The translations under genes were made by a program, and so were the position numbers. The notes under the pieces were generated by a model, which had not been told where the DNA came from, did not search any database, and saw only the letters and a program-made list of their open reading frames with translations. Shown here piece by piece: positions 53,646 through 64,000 of a stretch of 64,000 nucleotides of DNA. Source of the DNA: Rotaria sordida (taxonomy: Eukaryota > Rotifera > Eurotatoria > Philodinida > Philodinidae); the NCBI GenBank assembly GCA_905250125.1, contig CAJNOL010000170.1, positions 62,001-126,000 on the forward strand, written 5' to 3'. Each line of letters begins with the position of its first letter. The stretch's first letter is position 1.

Positions 53646-55592
53646 TTATTCTAGAACATTCATTAGAAAACTATATTAAAATATCAACATTGTATCGATT
53701 TATGATTTTATATTATTATAAGTTAAATAACATTTATATGATATAGTACAAAAATTCGACGACGAAAAAGTCACACAAGCATAAAATTGCCCTTAAAATT
53801 TAGTCAAAGGGTTCACTGATAAACTTTATTTGAATGCACTATATGAAATGAAACGCGTGTTTTTTTATCTATGACAGCACATTGTATTTCATTTAAAAAA
53901 AAACCTGCTGACAATCGAGGCTTGTTTTACTTTCTAGAGCATGATAACAATTTCTTTTAGTACACTTCTGATATTAATTGTTAGTCTTTTTTTTAAATGA
54001 GTCTTTCGTGATTCTTGTAGATTACTTATTTTTTTTTTTCGTGACGTTTCAATAGTCTATCAACTAATTTCTTCAAACTTAATTGATAGAAAATGAACTA
54101 TAATGAAACATAAAATTGTGTTTGTTCTTTTCCTTTTCTGCTGTGATTATGAAAAGGTATTGAGTTGACAAAACAGGAGCAGTAGATAGAAGCCATTTTC
54201 TTGTCATTATCATCCTCTGACCTTTTATCAAATCTTAGTAATAAAAGAAAAGAAAAAAAAAACATCTCATATGTGTATGTGTTCTAGTCAAAATTTCATG
54301 TACTATCAACAAAGCCTAGAGAAGCAAGTATTAACTGATAAAATGTCATCATAAAAGAAGAAAAAAAAGAATATTTTACAAGAACCAAGAAAAGATTTAT
54401 TTTAAAAAACATAACTAATAATTAATATAATCTTCCTAAATAAAAACAAACATGTGAAATTAATCCTTAGATGTCGATATTATTATTTATAATATTAGAT
54501 TTTTTCATTGCATAAGTATACGCAGATTTGTATGTTCCCATGTAAATTTTATCTCATGTTTCTTTTTTTAATCAATTGTAAATTCAATATTATTCAGAAG
54601 CTTGATTGTTTGATATTATCAAGAGAATTAAAATATAGTATTAGATAGAAAAGAAAGATGCCTATCTAATTTTTCTTATAATAGCTTGCAAACTAATTTA
54701 CTATGATTTAAAAAGACAATAGTTTTGGAGAACAAAAGATTTCTTATTTGTTGGATTATATCAGCTTTCTTTTCGTCTTTTTTCTATACCTAATTAAACG
54801 GCCTTCTTCATCTATTATGCTTTTTTTCTTTCCGAAGAAGCACGTCTTAAAAATGAACTTGTAAGAAATTCATCTCGTAGGTGACATGAAAAAGAAAACA
54901 ATAGAAATTGAATCAAGGATCACCTCCCTATCATATTTATGTAATCATGAACAGCAGGCAGATAATGTGAGAGCAGTTGGCTGAATGAACTACGTCTTTT
55001 CTTTTCTTTTCTTGTCCCATTCGTTTGCTGGTCGTTTTTTTTTTCTTATAACTGTTGCCAGCTTCAGTTAGTATGCTCTCTTTCTTTTGTCTGTTGAATT
55101 ACGTGGTTATATAAGTAGTGTAAACTTACTTTGATGGACAAAGAAAAGAGACAGAATGTATATAGTTAGTTAGAGTGGACGATTATTTTCCATTCTCTCG
55201 ATCTATTACTATCTATTTCTTCGCATTAGTATATATTTTACATGATATTCTACTTTCGTATGATAACAATCAACTAAATATTCTTTTCTACTAAAAATCT
55301 CTTATGATCTTAATTAGATCTAAATCTAAGAAAGTTTTTTGCATATTTTTAAATTCATCTATAAATTAATATTTCTTTCGTTTTGTGCAACTATTTCATA
55401 CATATCTTATCCTTATAACTAAATTTATATCGAAATGGATATGTGAGACATGAGAGAATGTTGTATAGATAAGAAAAAAAAGGCAGTGTGTGTGCGGGTA
55501 TGCATTAACCGCATGTAATGGTAAACTATCTGAGTTCGAACACAGTCTTGTATTTGTTTCTTTTCTTTGTTTTGTTTTGTTTATTACTTTAG
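53646..55592. other. Spacer and 5' region of the SLC7 gene
   Basis: AT-rich, no gene seen. The last bases before 55593 are a T-rich tract ending ttactttag, an acceptor signal directly abutting the ATG. A non-coding first exon of the transporter probably lies upstream, but its donor could not be fixed. Confidence 0.4.
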
Positions 55593-57420
55593 ATGCGTCC
55601 ATCTAGTGATGATCATGAAATTCAGGTGCCATCTTTATCAACAAGAACGGCTAAACATGAACCAACTATGGGTGTTCTGGATTCTATTAATCTTCTTTTA
55701 GCATGTATCATTGGTTCAGGTATATTCATTAGTGCTAAAGCAGTACTTGAATATTCTGGTTCTTATGGTCTTTCAATTGTTGTTTGGATTGGTTGTGGTC
55801 TACTTTGTATTATGGTAAAAAATATTTTTAAGAAATAAATAAATATAATTTTTTTGATTGTATTGAACTATTTGTTTTAGGGAGCATTATGTTATGCTGA
55901 ACTTGGTTGTTCATATGTATCATCAGGTGGTGATTATACATATCTTCGTGTAGCATTTGGTAATTTTATGGGTTTTCTTCGTGTTTGGATTGAAGTTGCA
56001 TTATCACGACCAATGATTGTTGTTTTAAGTGTATTAACAGCATCAAATTATATTGTTTATTGGTTTTATCCGACATGTACACCACCTAGCATAGTAGTTA
56101 AATGTATAGCATCATGTCTTTTATTAATTGTTGGTTTTATTAATTTAACATCAGCAGCAGCGACAAATCGTCTTCATCAAGTGTGCAACTATTTTAAAAT
56201 TGGTAAAAATATTCTTTATTTCTTTTTTTAATTTAATTTTAAAATTTTAGCTTCTCTATTAATTGTTATTGTTGCTGGTCTTTATCTTATATTTCGTGGT
56301 CGAGTAGAAAATTTTGCTGAACCATTCGAAGGTTCAACATATGGAAAAATTACAAGTGCATTATATGCTGGTTTATTTCCTTATTCTGGATGGTAAGAAA
56401 GAAAACAAACAATAAACGATAATTCAGAAATACTTTTTTTTTTGAAAAATAATTTCATATTTGTTTTTTGTCTCTTCTAAAGGAATTATTTAAATAATAC
56501 AATTGAGGATCTTAAAGATCCAAAACGTACATTACCTCGTTCAATCGTTATTTCATTATTGATTTGCATTTTTGTCTATTTTTTAACGTTCAGTTCTTAT
56601 TTTACGGCCTTATCTGCATATGATATTTTAATGTCTGATGCAACAGCTGTGAGTTTTGCAGAACGTGTATTACCATTTCTATTATATATTATACCCATTG
56701 GTGTAACAATGTCATGTGTTGGAGGTAAATGTCTTTTGTGTTATTGTAAATATAGTTATTATTGATAAATTTTTTTTTAGCTGCATCAGGAAATATTTTT
56801 ACCATTGGACAAATGTTTAATGGTAAAATCAATCAAATTATTATTTTTTTTTTTTTGAATAAAAGAATACTGAATATTTTTCTAGTTGCTGGTCGTGATG
56901 GTTTAATGCCACATATATTTTCAATGAAACATTATGAATCTAATGTACCTATGATTGCAATTTCATGTGAAATTATTGTTAGTTTTGTTTTTCTTTTCTT
57001 TATGTCAAACATTGGAAAATTAATTATTTGTGTTGGTATGATTAATTGGATATGTAAGTATTAATTTTTATTAAATTATTAAAGTATTTATATAAATATA
57101 TATAAATAGGTATTTTATTGGCTTCTGTTGGTTTAATTGTTCTTCGTTATAAACATCCAAATCGTGAACGACCAATTAAAGTTCCTTTAATTATTCCAAT
57201 TTTATTTGTTTCAATTTTAGTAGTACTTATTGTTGCAAGTGCATTAACTGATTTAGAAAATATTACTACATCTTTACTTTTATTAGCTACAGCTATCCCG
57301 GCTTATATATTTGGTGTAATATGGAAAAAGAAACCCAGTAATTTTAATCGTCGATATAATTCATTTGCAATTATGTTACAAAAATTATTTCATGTTATAC
57401 ATGATGAACATGAGGAATAA
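55593..57420 (+). CDS. SLC7-family (L-type / light-chain) amino-acid transporter
   Basis: Seven exons (55593..55814, 55881..56202, 56251..56392, 56483..56724, 56781..56822, 56886..57053, 57110..57420) join in frame to 482 residues, the usual size of heteromeric transporter light chains. The APC-superfamily signature IIGSGIFISAKAVLE-SG and GALCYAELG mark TM1-TM2. Twelve hydrophobic segments can be placed. YPTCTPPSIV (about residue 140) sits where light chains carry the cysteine that pairs with the SLC3 heavy chain. AGRDGLMPHIFSMKH and LRYKHPNRERPIKVPL are typical late-loop signatures. Predicted plasma-membrane amino-acid exchanger; LAT, y+LAT, b0,+AT and xCT types cannot be told apart here. 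The ATG follows an acceptor directly, so the 5' UTR is spliced. Confidence 0.9.
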
Positions 57421-58384
57421 AAAAAACAAAAGAATTAGGAAATAACTTTGCAAGTGCAACTTTTTTCTACTTTTAAGTCTCTCTCTGTTTTTTATGCGTC
57501 TATGTAGACTTATAGTCATATCTTTTTTTTTATATGAAAGTAAATGCCATTTTTGTTGTATTTCGTTGTTGTCGTTAAACTTCTTGTTTCTCTATATATA
57601 TATTTACATGTATATATATATATATCTGAAAATGAGAATCAGATTCATTAATAAAACATTATCTAACATTAGACATAAATTTTGATTTGATCGAAAGAGA
57701 CAAGAAGTAAGTATAAAGTAGTAGTGTAACTCGCAAAAAGTTAAGTATATTCAAATTTTCAAAGTTGCCAACACATGGGAAGGAATTTTCTGAGAAACTT
57801 CGGAGATTACAGAAGCGTAAAAAACAAGTTCGAAGAAATTGAATACTAAATTGCAGTATTTATTTATTTTTTTCTGAAAAATTAATGAAATTTCTAAACA
57901 CTAATTATAAACATATTATACTATTTTGTTAGAAATGTGGAAGATTCCTATCCTCAAGTTGTATAAGTATAGTTCAGAAAATACTGAGAAATATCGGCAA
58001 TTACTAGGAAATCATCGAAAATTCTTTTAGTTTTGTGGATGGGCTTCGATATTTCTACAGACTTAAAACTTCATTTATCTATATGAATGCTAAAGAAGTA
58101 TTCGTAATTTCCTGATAATAACTGGAATTACCGGAAACTCTAATAGTTTTTTTTATTATTGTGAATGAACTTCTTTATTATTATACTTCAATAACTACAT
58201 TTATCTATATTGATGCTAAAGAACTCTTACAAATTTCCGTAATTTCCTGGAAGTTTCTGAAATGTCTCAGGCAATTTCCTTAGAGTTTCTCTGTTATGAA
58301 TCTGAAATTACCCGAAATTTTCGAGAAACTACCTGTTCATGTCTTAGTAATATCCGAAAATTTTCTCTCTCAAAAATCTGAATA
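57421..58384. repeat. Spacer with (TA)n and an imperfect tandem duplication
   Basis: A TA-rich microsatellite lies at about 57592-57625. From about 58030 to 58250 a block of about 120 bp occurs twice in direct orientation. Copy 1 has TTCATTTATCTATATGAATG then CTAAAGAAGTATTCGTAATT then TCCTG. Copy 2 has TACATTTATCTATATTGATG then CTAAAGAACTC and CCGTAATTTCCTGG. Around it are many scattered words of the type GGAATTACCGGAAACT and GAAATTTCC. No gene. Confidence 0.5.
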
Positions 58385-58610
58385 CTGCTGAAATTTCAGC
58401 GTACATTATTATCCATCGATAAGTCTAATGATTCATAGAATACTTTTGAAGTTTCAGCTGAAACGAAGGTTTTTTTTTTGTTGAAATATTGAATATTCAA
58501 GTAAAACTCGATTTTTGCATCATACTTATGACAAATGACTACTTCTTTTTTGAAAACTTGATAACTCGAGAAAAGAACATTATTTTCGGCTGAAACTTTA
58601 AGTTGATTTT
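58385..58610. repeat. Family A foldback, truncated copy
   Basis: Contains the family A series CCATCGATAAGTCTAATGAT, ATAGAATACTTTTGAAGTTT, CAGCTGAAAC, TTGAAATATTGAATATTCAA and the central ATGACAAATGACTACTTC. The first part of the right arm follows (GAAAACTTGATAACTCGAGA, GGCTGAAACTTTA). The element stops there, so the outer part of the right arm is missing. Confidence 0.6.
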
Positions 58611-59058
58611 TTTTGCAAAATTGTGTTCTATTAAATAATTTATCAATAAATAATTTCTTTTGTAAAAATATATTTTTCTCACAAATAACAATCATAGAAA
58701 TAAATTTCTGTTTAAAAAAAAAAAAAAACTTTTTTGCTACAAATTTAAACTATACTACTATCTCGATTATTCTATTTTGATGTTAAGAATGTTACCAAGG
58801 ATATTTAATTTAAAATGAAGGTTAATTAGCTGTTCAAAATTTTTACCCACTTCAATCGTTATTATTCTTTGTCGTTACTTTTCAATTAAAAAAACAAGAA
58901 CATAAAAAACAAACTCGGGTGTTTTTTTTCTTATTCTTTATACATTGGCGTTGTATAATTTAAATAAAATTTTTCTTTTTCCATTCTATTGTTTTTCTGC
59001 TTTTTGTTGTTTTCATTTTTCTTTTTGATGGTGCTAGTGCACAGCATCATAAGTATTG
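58611..59058. promoter_or_regulatory. Upstream region of the vasohibin gene
   Basis: T-rich 450 bp preceding the vasohibin start. Pyrimidine-rich tracts (ttttctgctttttgttgttt) lie just before the ATG. No sharp promoter element recognised. Confidence 0.35.
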
Positions 59059-60979
59059 ATGGCGATGACAACATGCGGTTATGAAGCAATGCGTAGTGGT
59101 GATGCCATTTTATTTTATATTAATCGTGATGGTCTTCCTTTATCAGATCGATGTACTGAACGTATGTGGACTTTTTGTATGGAACAATATCCTAAAAGTA
59201 AGTTCATATGATTAATAGATTTTTATTATTTAAATTTCGGTTTGTTTTTTTTTTTGTTTTATAAATCTAGATATAAACTAAAAAAATCTTCTTCTATTCA
59301 TTGAAAAAAAATTGTTGAAACAAATATTTATTACATACAAAAGAAATTTCTTCAAAAATATGTTGTTCTTTTTAATAGACAAAAAAAAAGAAAGAAAACT
59401 TTTGATTCAAAAACTTATTGTTGTTTTTTTATATAAATATTGCTGACAATAATTGAACATGTAAGATTTCTTCAAAAAGTTTACGATCAAACATCAATAT
59501 TCTTGTTTTTAAATTGTAACACTTGAAAAGAAAAACGAATTCTTCAAATTTCAACTTTAATAGTTCTATTAGAAAGATTCTATTCTTTCAATAAATTTTT
59601 TTCACATCAACAAACGAAAGAAAAAACAATTTTTTATGATGAAAGTATTTCAAAACAAGCTTCTACTTCTTCTATTATGTTTTTTTTTGCATGCATGCAA
59701 AGAACAAAAACCAGAACTTTGTAACATTTTGTCGAATAAATATAATCGAGCAAGATCTAAAAGATTTCGAATGTTCATAACACATTAGAATATAATCATT
59801 CTTTGTGTGAATAAGAAATACTATATATTGATAGATTACATAAATTTCAATATTGAGATAGTCAAGATAATATATTATTGATTCTAATGAACATGAAACA
59901 AATAATTATGAATAAAGTTAATTAGATATCAAATTGTTTTTATTCTATTAACAAAAAAGAAAATTTCATTCTTTCTTAAGATGCATTAGAAATAAAAACA
60001 ATACGTGATCGAATTAGTGATTATCCTCAGATCGCATATGTTGAGCCACCTTATAATGTAGCAACAAATCCTCGTTTAAGTCTTCAAGAAAAATTACAAC
60101 AAATACAAACATATATTCAACATCTTGAATATAATTATACTGGTATGCAGTTTTTTGATCTTAATGCAAATCGTCCAATATCTGGTTTAATGGATACTGC
60201 TAGACATATGTAAGAAATTTAAATAAAATGAAAAAAAAAATACAAAGAAAGCATTTAATTTCTTTTTTTTTTTTGAAATCTTCAAATGTTATTTATTTAT
60301 TTTTAGAATGACAGAATCATTACCAATAAAATGTTTTGAAGCATTTTTAATAGCTATTTATTTAACAACAGGTATTGTAGGTCTTGAACGTTTTAATATA
60401 TCATTTAAAACACGTTTTAATTCAATTGTTTATCGTCATATTGTTCTTGGTGTTAAATATGGTCAAATGTATGGTGCATTAGGTTTAAGTCGTCGTACGG
60501 ATCTTGCATATAAACCATTAAATGGTAAATATGAACGTTTATCAAAATTAATTGATGATTATTTACAAGCATATAAAAATTATGGTCATACTGTTTTACG
60601 TATTAAAATTGGTTTACCAATAATACATGATTTAAGATCATATTTAACAATAAATTGGAAAGCAATTATTATTCAACCAAATAAAACTGATAAAATTGAT
60701 TATGAACGTGAATTAGATAAAATTGTTCGTATATGGAGACAAATGAATATTTACATGCCATATCGATCGAATCTATCATTATCATCAATGGTACAATCAA
60801 CTAATACACTTGTTACAAGAGCATCATCACCAAATCGTTTACAATCATTATCATTTCGATCAAATCGTGAAGGATCATTAACTTGTCGTCGATCAGCTAT
60901 TAAGAAAACAATAACAACAACCGATGATAATCATACAACTGATAGAGATCAATCTCTTCCTTGTGCTATTCGAGTATGA
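59059..60979 (+). CDS. VASH: Vasohibin, tubulin tyrosine carboxypeptidase
   Basis: Three exons (59059..59197, 59981..60209, 60307..60979) join in frame to 346 residues, close to human VASH1 and VASH2. Vasohibins are transglutaminase-like cysteine proteases that remove the C-terminal Tyr of alpha-tubulin, with the helper peptide SVBP. The catalytic residues are all present: Cys132 in LPIKCFEAF, His167 in YRHIVLGV and Ser184 in GALGLSRR. Their spacing (35 and 17 residues) equals that of VASH1 Cys169, His204 and Ser221. The N-terminal FYINRDGLPLSDRCTERMW and the FDLNANRPISGLM segment also match. The C-terminus is a basic, Ser/Thr-rich disordered tail (about 240-346), as in vertebrates. It is not secretory by sequence. 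No SVBP gene is seen in the window. Intron 1 is 783 bp of plain AT-rich sequence. Confidence 0.93.
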
Positions 60980-61236
60980 TTTTATTGTTCTTTTTTTTTT
61001 TATCAAGAAACAACAAAAGAAAAAAAACATACATATGAAGACAGAGACATCAAGGTATACTTAATATATCCATATATGTGTATATATATATACGATTAGC
61101 AAAAATAACTAAAGGCTACACACACATTTACAAAACATACAGGCTTAACTTCGAAAGAAAAAAAAAGAAGTTTAATGAGATTTCGATCATCAATTCGTTC
61201 TTTTGAAATTTTTGAATGAATTTTGTACATTTTGTT
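60980..61236. other. Convergent 3' spacer between vasohibin and Shisa-like genes
   Basis: Only 257 bp between two stop codons on opposite strands. Contains both 3' UTR ends, a short TA run near 61080 and poly-A tracts. Nothing else seen. Confidence 0.4.
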
Positions 61237-63896
61237 TTATGAGGGTTTTGTTGAAGATGCTCCCTGATTGTTACGTAATGCATCGTCATATGCTGGTGGG
61301 CCACCTAAAATTATAAACAAAAAATTTTATTAGAATTCTTTTCATAACATATTAAAGTATAGTGACTGACAAATATTTCGAACAGCTGTATTTCTAAGTT
61401 TTCTTCTCGATGGTAATAAACTTATGTCCGGCACTATATGATAAAACTCCTTTACTCATGTATATATATATATAGTTTTTATTCCTATTTGCCAATGAAT
61501 TATATTTTTTTTTTTTTTTTTATGATTATTATATTTTTCATAATTGATTTCGCATTTCTATCGGAGGCAAAATTGAGTTTGATTGACATGCTTTCATCCG
61601 GTTGCCAAATGGCAATAATGTTACTAATTGAAATGGAATAGCAAAACACGTGAATAAGCTCATTCTTTAAAGCTAAAAAGAGGATCATTCGCACAAACGC
61701 TATAGGTGAAAGTGCTAGTTAAATTACTTAACTGATAGTAACTTGCTGCTGAAAATTTCTTTTCTTTTTTTTGCTTGAAATAATTCATCATAATGTAAAA
61801 GAAAAGAATGTGTGTGTGAGGAAACAAATTTTATCGAAAAGAAATAAACAAACAACAAGAATTTATTGTATTTTTTATGTTACATTTCATTTCAGATACA
61901 TGCATAAATATATTTAAATAAGCCAATATTTTTTCTAAGAACATGTATCAAATAATATTTCATGCATACAAGCCTGTTTAATTATTCAAAAAAATTAACA
62001 TTTACGATGAAAATTAATATCGAAAATCTATAAAAGATATTTTTATTTATGATTTAAATTAGAATTATGTTTTGGTTTTTCTACTTAAAAAGATTAAAGA
62101 AGATCTGTATTTTTTTTTCTTACCTTCTTTTGCGAAATACGGATTATGTGATTGTTGTTGAGGTGGATATTGTATTTGCTGTTGAGGTGAATATTGCATT
62201 TGGTGTTGAGGTGGATATTGCATTTGCTGTTGAGGTGGATATTGCATTTGCTGTTGAGGTGGATAAGGCGTTTGATATTGTTGTGGATAAGAAGGATAAT
62301 TTCCATCATAATTTTGTGGTGGAACTGCATATGGATTTCCAGTTGGTGGTGGTGGATAACCCATGGGTGGCGGTGGCGGATGATAAAAAGGTGGTCCTTG
62401 TTGTTCCTCAATTGGTGGTTCCGTTGGAACCATTACATCATCTTCTATAAAAACAAAAAAAAGTTTAGATTAGAGAAAAACAAATAAATAAAAAAATCAA
62501 TACTTCGTCGTTGTCGATTACGTCTTGTAAAAAGAACAATGACAATAACGACTATTATTATAAGAAGAAGTATCCAACCAAAATTCGAAGCACCACGAAA
62601 CGGACCACTAAATAAATCAATTTTTTTTAAGATAAAATAAAGTTTTTGTTTTTCTGTTTTTTTTATTATTCATTAAAACAAACCTATTATCTTCACGAAT
62701 ACAACAATATTGTTTTCCATATTCACCACAACAATATTTGGCTTCTCTTGGAAATCCATTCAATGGACAACGAAATTGTCCAAATCGTGTACCATTCATA
62801 TCTTCATTATTTACACATGTTTCTCCAGCTATATAAATAGTAAAAAAAAAAAAGATAAAACTTATTAATATATATACATTGACTCTCGATATTATTTGAT
62901 CAGGTTTTCTCCCTTGGTTCCTGTAAACAGTAATAAGAAGAATACAAATAGTGATTTAAATAGAAAATTTTTGAAGACAAAAGTGATTACAAGTTCTTCA
63001 GCTCCTAGAATTCCTCAATAGAATTCTTTTTGAATTATCAAAAATTAAAGAACAAATGATTATCTACAAAACAGGTCTATACAATGTTTTTTTTTATATC
63101 GAACTATATCAATCTTACGAAATACATAAAAATGGTGTTTTCATAAAAAATATCGAAACAAAAACTGACTCTGGCGTCTTTGGTAAGATTGATGTATCTC
63201 GATGACAAAACACTATACAAAGCTGAAAAATTCGTTTTCTTTTTAGTCTTCTACAATCTCTTTCATTAAAAAATTAGCAATTGATTTCATCTTCAAAAAC
63301 TCTTTGAAAATAGAATGTTCTACTTATATCAATATGTGAATTCTTCTTAGCATTTACAACAATAAAAAAAACAAAAATTACAAATCAATCTGGTTGCATA
63401 ATTTTAAGAATCATTCTCTATATACAAAAACTTACTTCCATAACCCGGTTCGTAATATCCAGGTCCTCCATGATATGAATGTGACATCGATCTCATTAAA
63501 GAATATGCTGCTATACCACCTAATGCTCCAGCACCAAAACTCATAGCATTACTTTTAAATCTACTTCCGGAACGACTAAAATTAAAAAATAAATTATTAA
63601 AAAAAAAATATTTGATTATATTATTTACCCTTTATTCACATTACTATAACCTGATGATCCACCATATGTTCCTGAACCTTTTGAACCTCCCCAAGATCCT
63701 CCACCTCGAGAACCTCCACCTCTGCCACCTCCACCTCGTCCACCACCAAATCCTTTACCATCGGTGCATGATGAAAATAAAACTATAAATATAAATTTAA
63801 AAAAAAAATAAAATTTTATCATTTATTTATTATTTTAATCTTACATGAAATAATAAATAAAATATAAAACCATCTAAATAGATGATTATCTCGCAT
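61237..63896 (-). CDS. Shisa-like membrane protein with glycine-rich, prion-like ectodomain
   Basis: Seven exons (63896..63845, 63782..63629, 63575..63436, 62828..62684, 62607..62504, 62444..62124, 61304..61237) join in frame to 327 residues. Order: signal peptide (MRDNHLFRWFYILFIISFLF); Gly/Arg/Ser-rich repeats (GGGRGGGGRGGGSRGGGSWG) at about 26-65; a small-residue hydrophobic stretch (FGAGALGGIAAYSLMRSM) at about 80-97; a Cys-rich module (ETCVNN ... FRCPL ... KYCCGEYGKQYCCIRE) at about 118-162; a membrane helix (WILLLIIIVVIVIVLF); then a Pro/Gln-rich cytoplasmic tail ending GGPPAYDDALRNN, a PPxY WW-domain ligand. The CCG...CC pattern, single helix and PPxY tail fit Shisa-type adaptors, which control trafficking of receptors. 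The N-terminal half recalls prion/Shadoo proteins. A nematode CX-module type protein is the main alternative. Confidence 0.72.
62155..62275. repeat. 24-bp coding minisatellite in the Shisa-like gene
   Basis: About five copies of a 24-bp unit (GGTGGATATTGCATTTGCTG TTGA on the plus strand). They encode an eight-residue Tyr-Pro-Pro-Gln-Gln-Gln-Met-Gln repeat in the cytoplasmic tail, with His, Ser and Ile variants in single copies. In-frame length variation between alleles is likely. Confidence 0.85.
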
Positions 63897-64000
63897 TTTG
63901 TCAAAAATAAAAGAAAATCTGAAATACAAAAGAAAAGAAATACGTTTATATGTAGTCATTAAATGCTGAGTGAACCTGAGTGTATAAATACAATATATAT
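63897..64000. other. 5' flank of the Shisa-like gene
   Basis: About 100 bases upstream of the start codon, AT-rich, with a TATA-like word (tgtataaata at about 63980 on the plus strand). Too short to judge. Confidence 0.25.

Noticed and set aside
53750-55590. Additional exons of the SLC7 gene upstream of 55593
   Set aside because: An acceptor abuts the ATG, but no coding exon with matching transporter sequence could be found; a non-coding first exon is more likely.
62067-62487. Long plus-strand frames opposite the Shisa-like tail
   Set aside because: They are antisense to the 24-bp coding repeat, which keeps all frames open; the minus-strand reading fits the spliced gene.

Overview
This is a window of a compact, strongly AT-rich animal nuclear genome. 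Genes are split by short (about 50-80 bp) GT-AG introns, with occasional long introns swollen by repeats. Products such as an AMPA-type glutamate receptor, vasohibin, ARAP, LONRF, an SLC7 light chain, a C3orf14/CEP15 homologue, ARID4 and a Shisa-like protein make it metazoan. Intron size, base composition and codon use fit a rotifer, most likely a bdelloid; this is an inference from style, not from a marker. No rRNA, tRNA, CRISPR or prokaryote-like operon was seen. All exon structures were read by hand and each multi-exon gene closes in frame across every junction.

Layout: 1-761 (-) 5' part of an ARID4/RBP1-like gene. About 1495-2740 (-) decayed, unidentified coding remnants. 3947-5125 (+) dead pogo/Tigger DDE transposase, itself split by a 244-bp foldback element with 10-bp target duplication; a GCCGAA-rich degenerate array follows. 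6.7-8.3 kb two long inverted repeats. 8444-9825 (+) orphan gene. 9.9-11.4 kb two foldbacks. 11721-14611 (+) orphan tail-anchored protein whose 1.7-kb intron holds two foldbacks and a nested palindrome. 14815-20024 (-) LONRF E3 ligase, 12 exons. 21273-34051 (-) ARAP-type ArfGAP/RhoGAP with two possible first exons and an ArfGAP lacking its arginine finger. 34889-38722 (+) CCCH zinc-finger protein (ZC3H13-like). 38798-40912 (+) HAD-fold protein. 40946-41513 (-) CEP15/C3orf14. 42767-43291 (+) secreted TIL-domain inhibitor. 44102-49282 (-) AMPA-type receptor with genome-encoded arginine at the Q/R site. 50179-50756 (+) THEG/SPMAP2-like. 55593-57420 (+) SLC7 amino-acid transporter. 59059-60979 (+) vasohibin. 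61237-63896 (-) Shisa-like protein with a prion-like N-terminal half.

The genes are unrelated housekeeping and neuronal/cytoskeletal functions and do not form a pathway. The strongest unexplained signal is structural: introns and spacers are filled with long, diverged inverted repeats. There are at least 15 of them, some in recurring families (A: 12.5, 23.1, 29.4, 39.3, 58.4 kb; B: 30.9, 52.9 kb; C: 9.95, 17.5 kb), and some are nested in one another. They look like non-autonomous foldback/MITE elements or hairpin-RNA sources.
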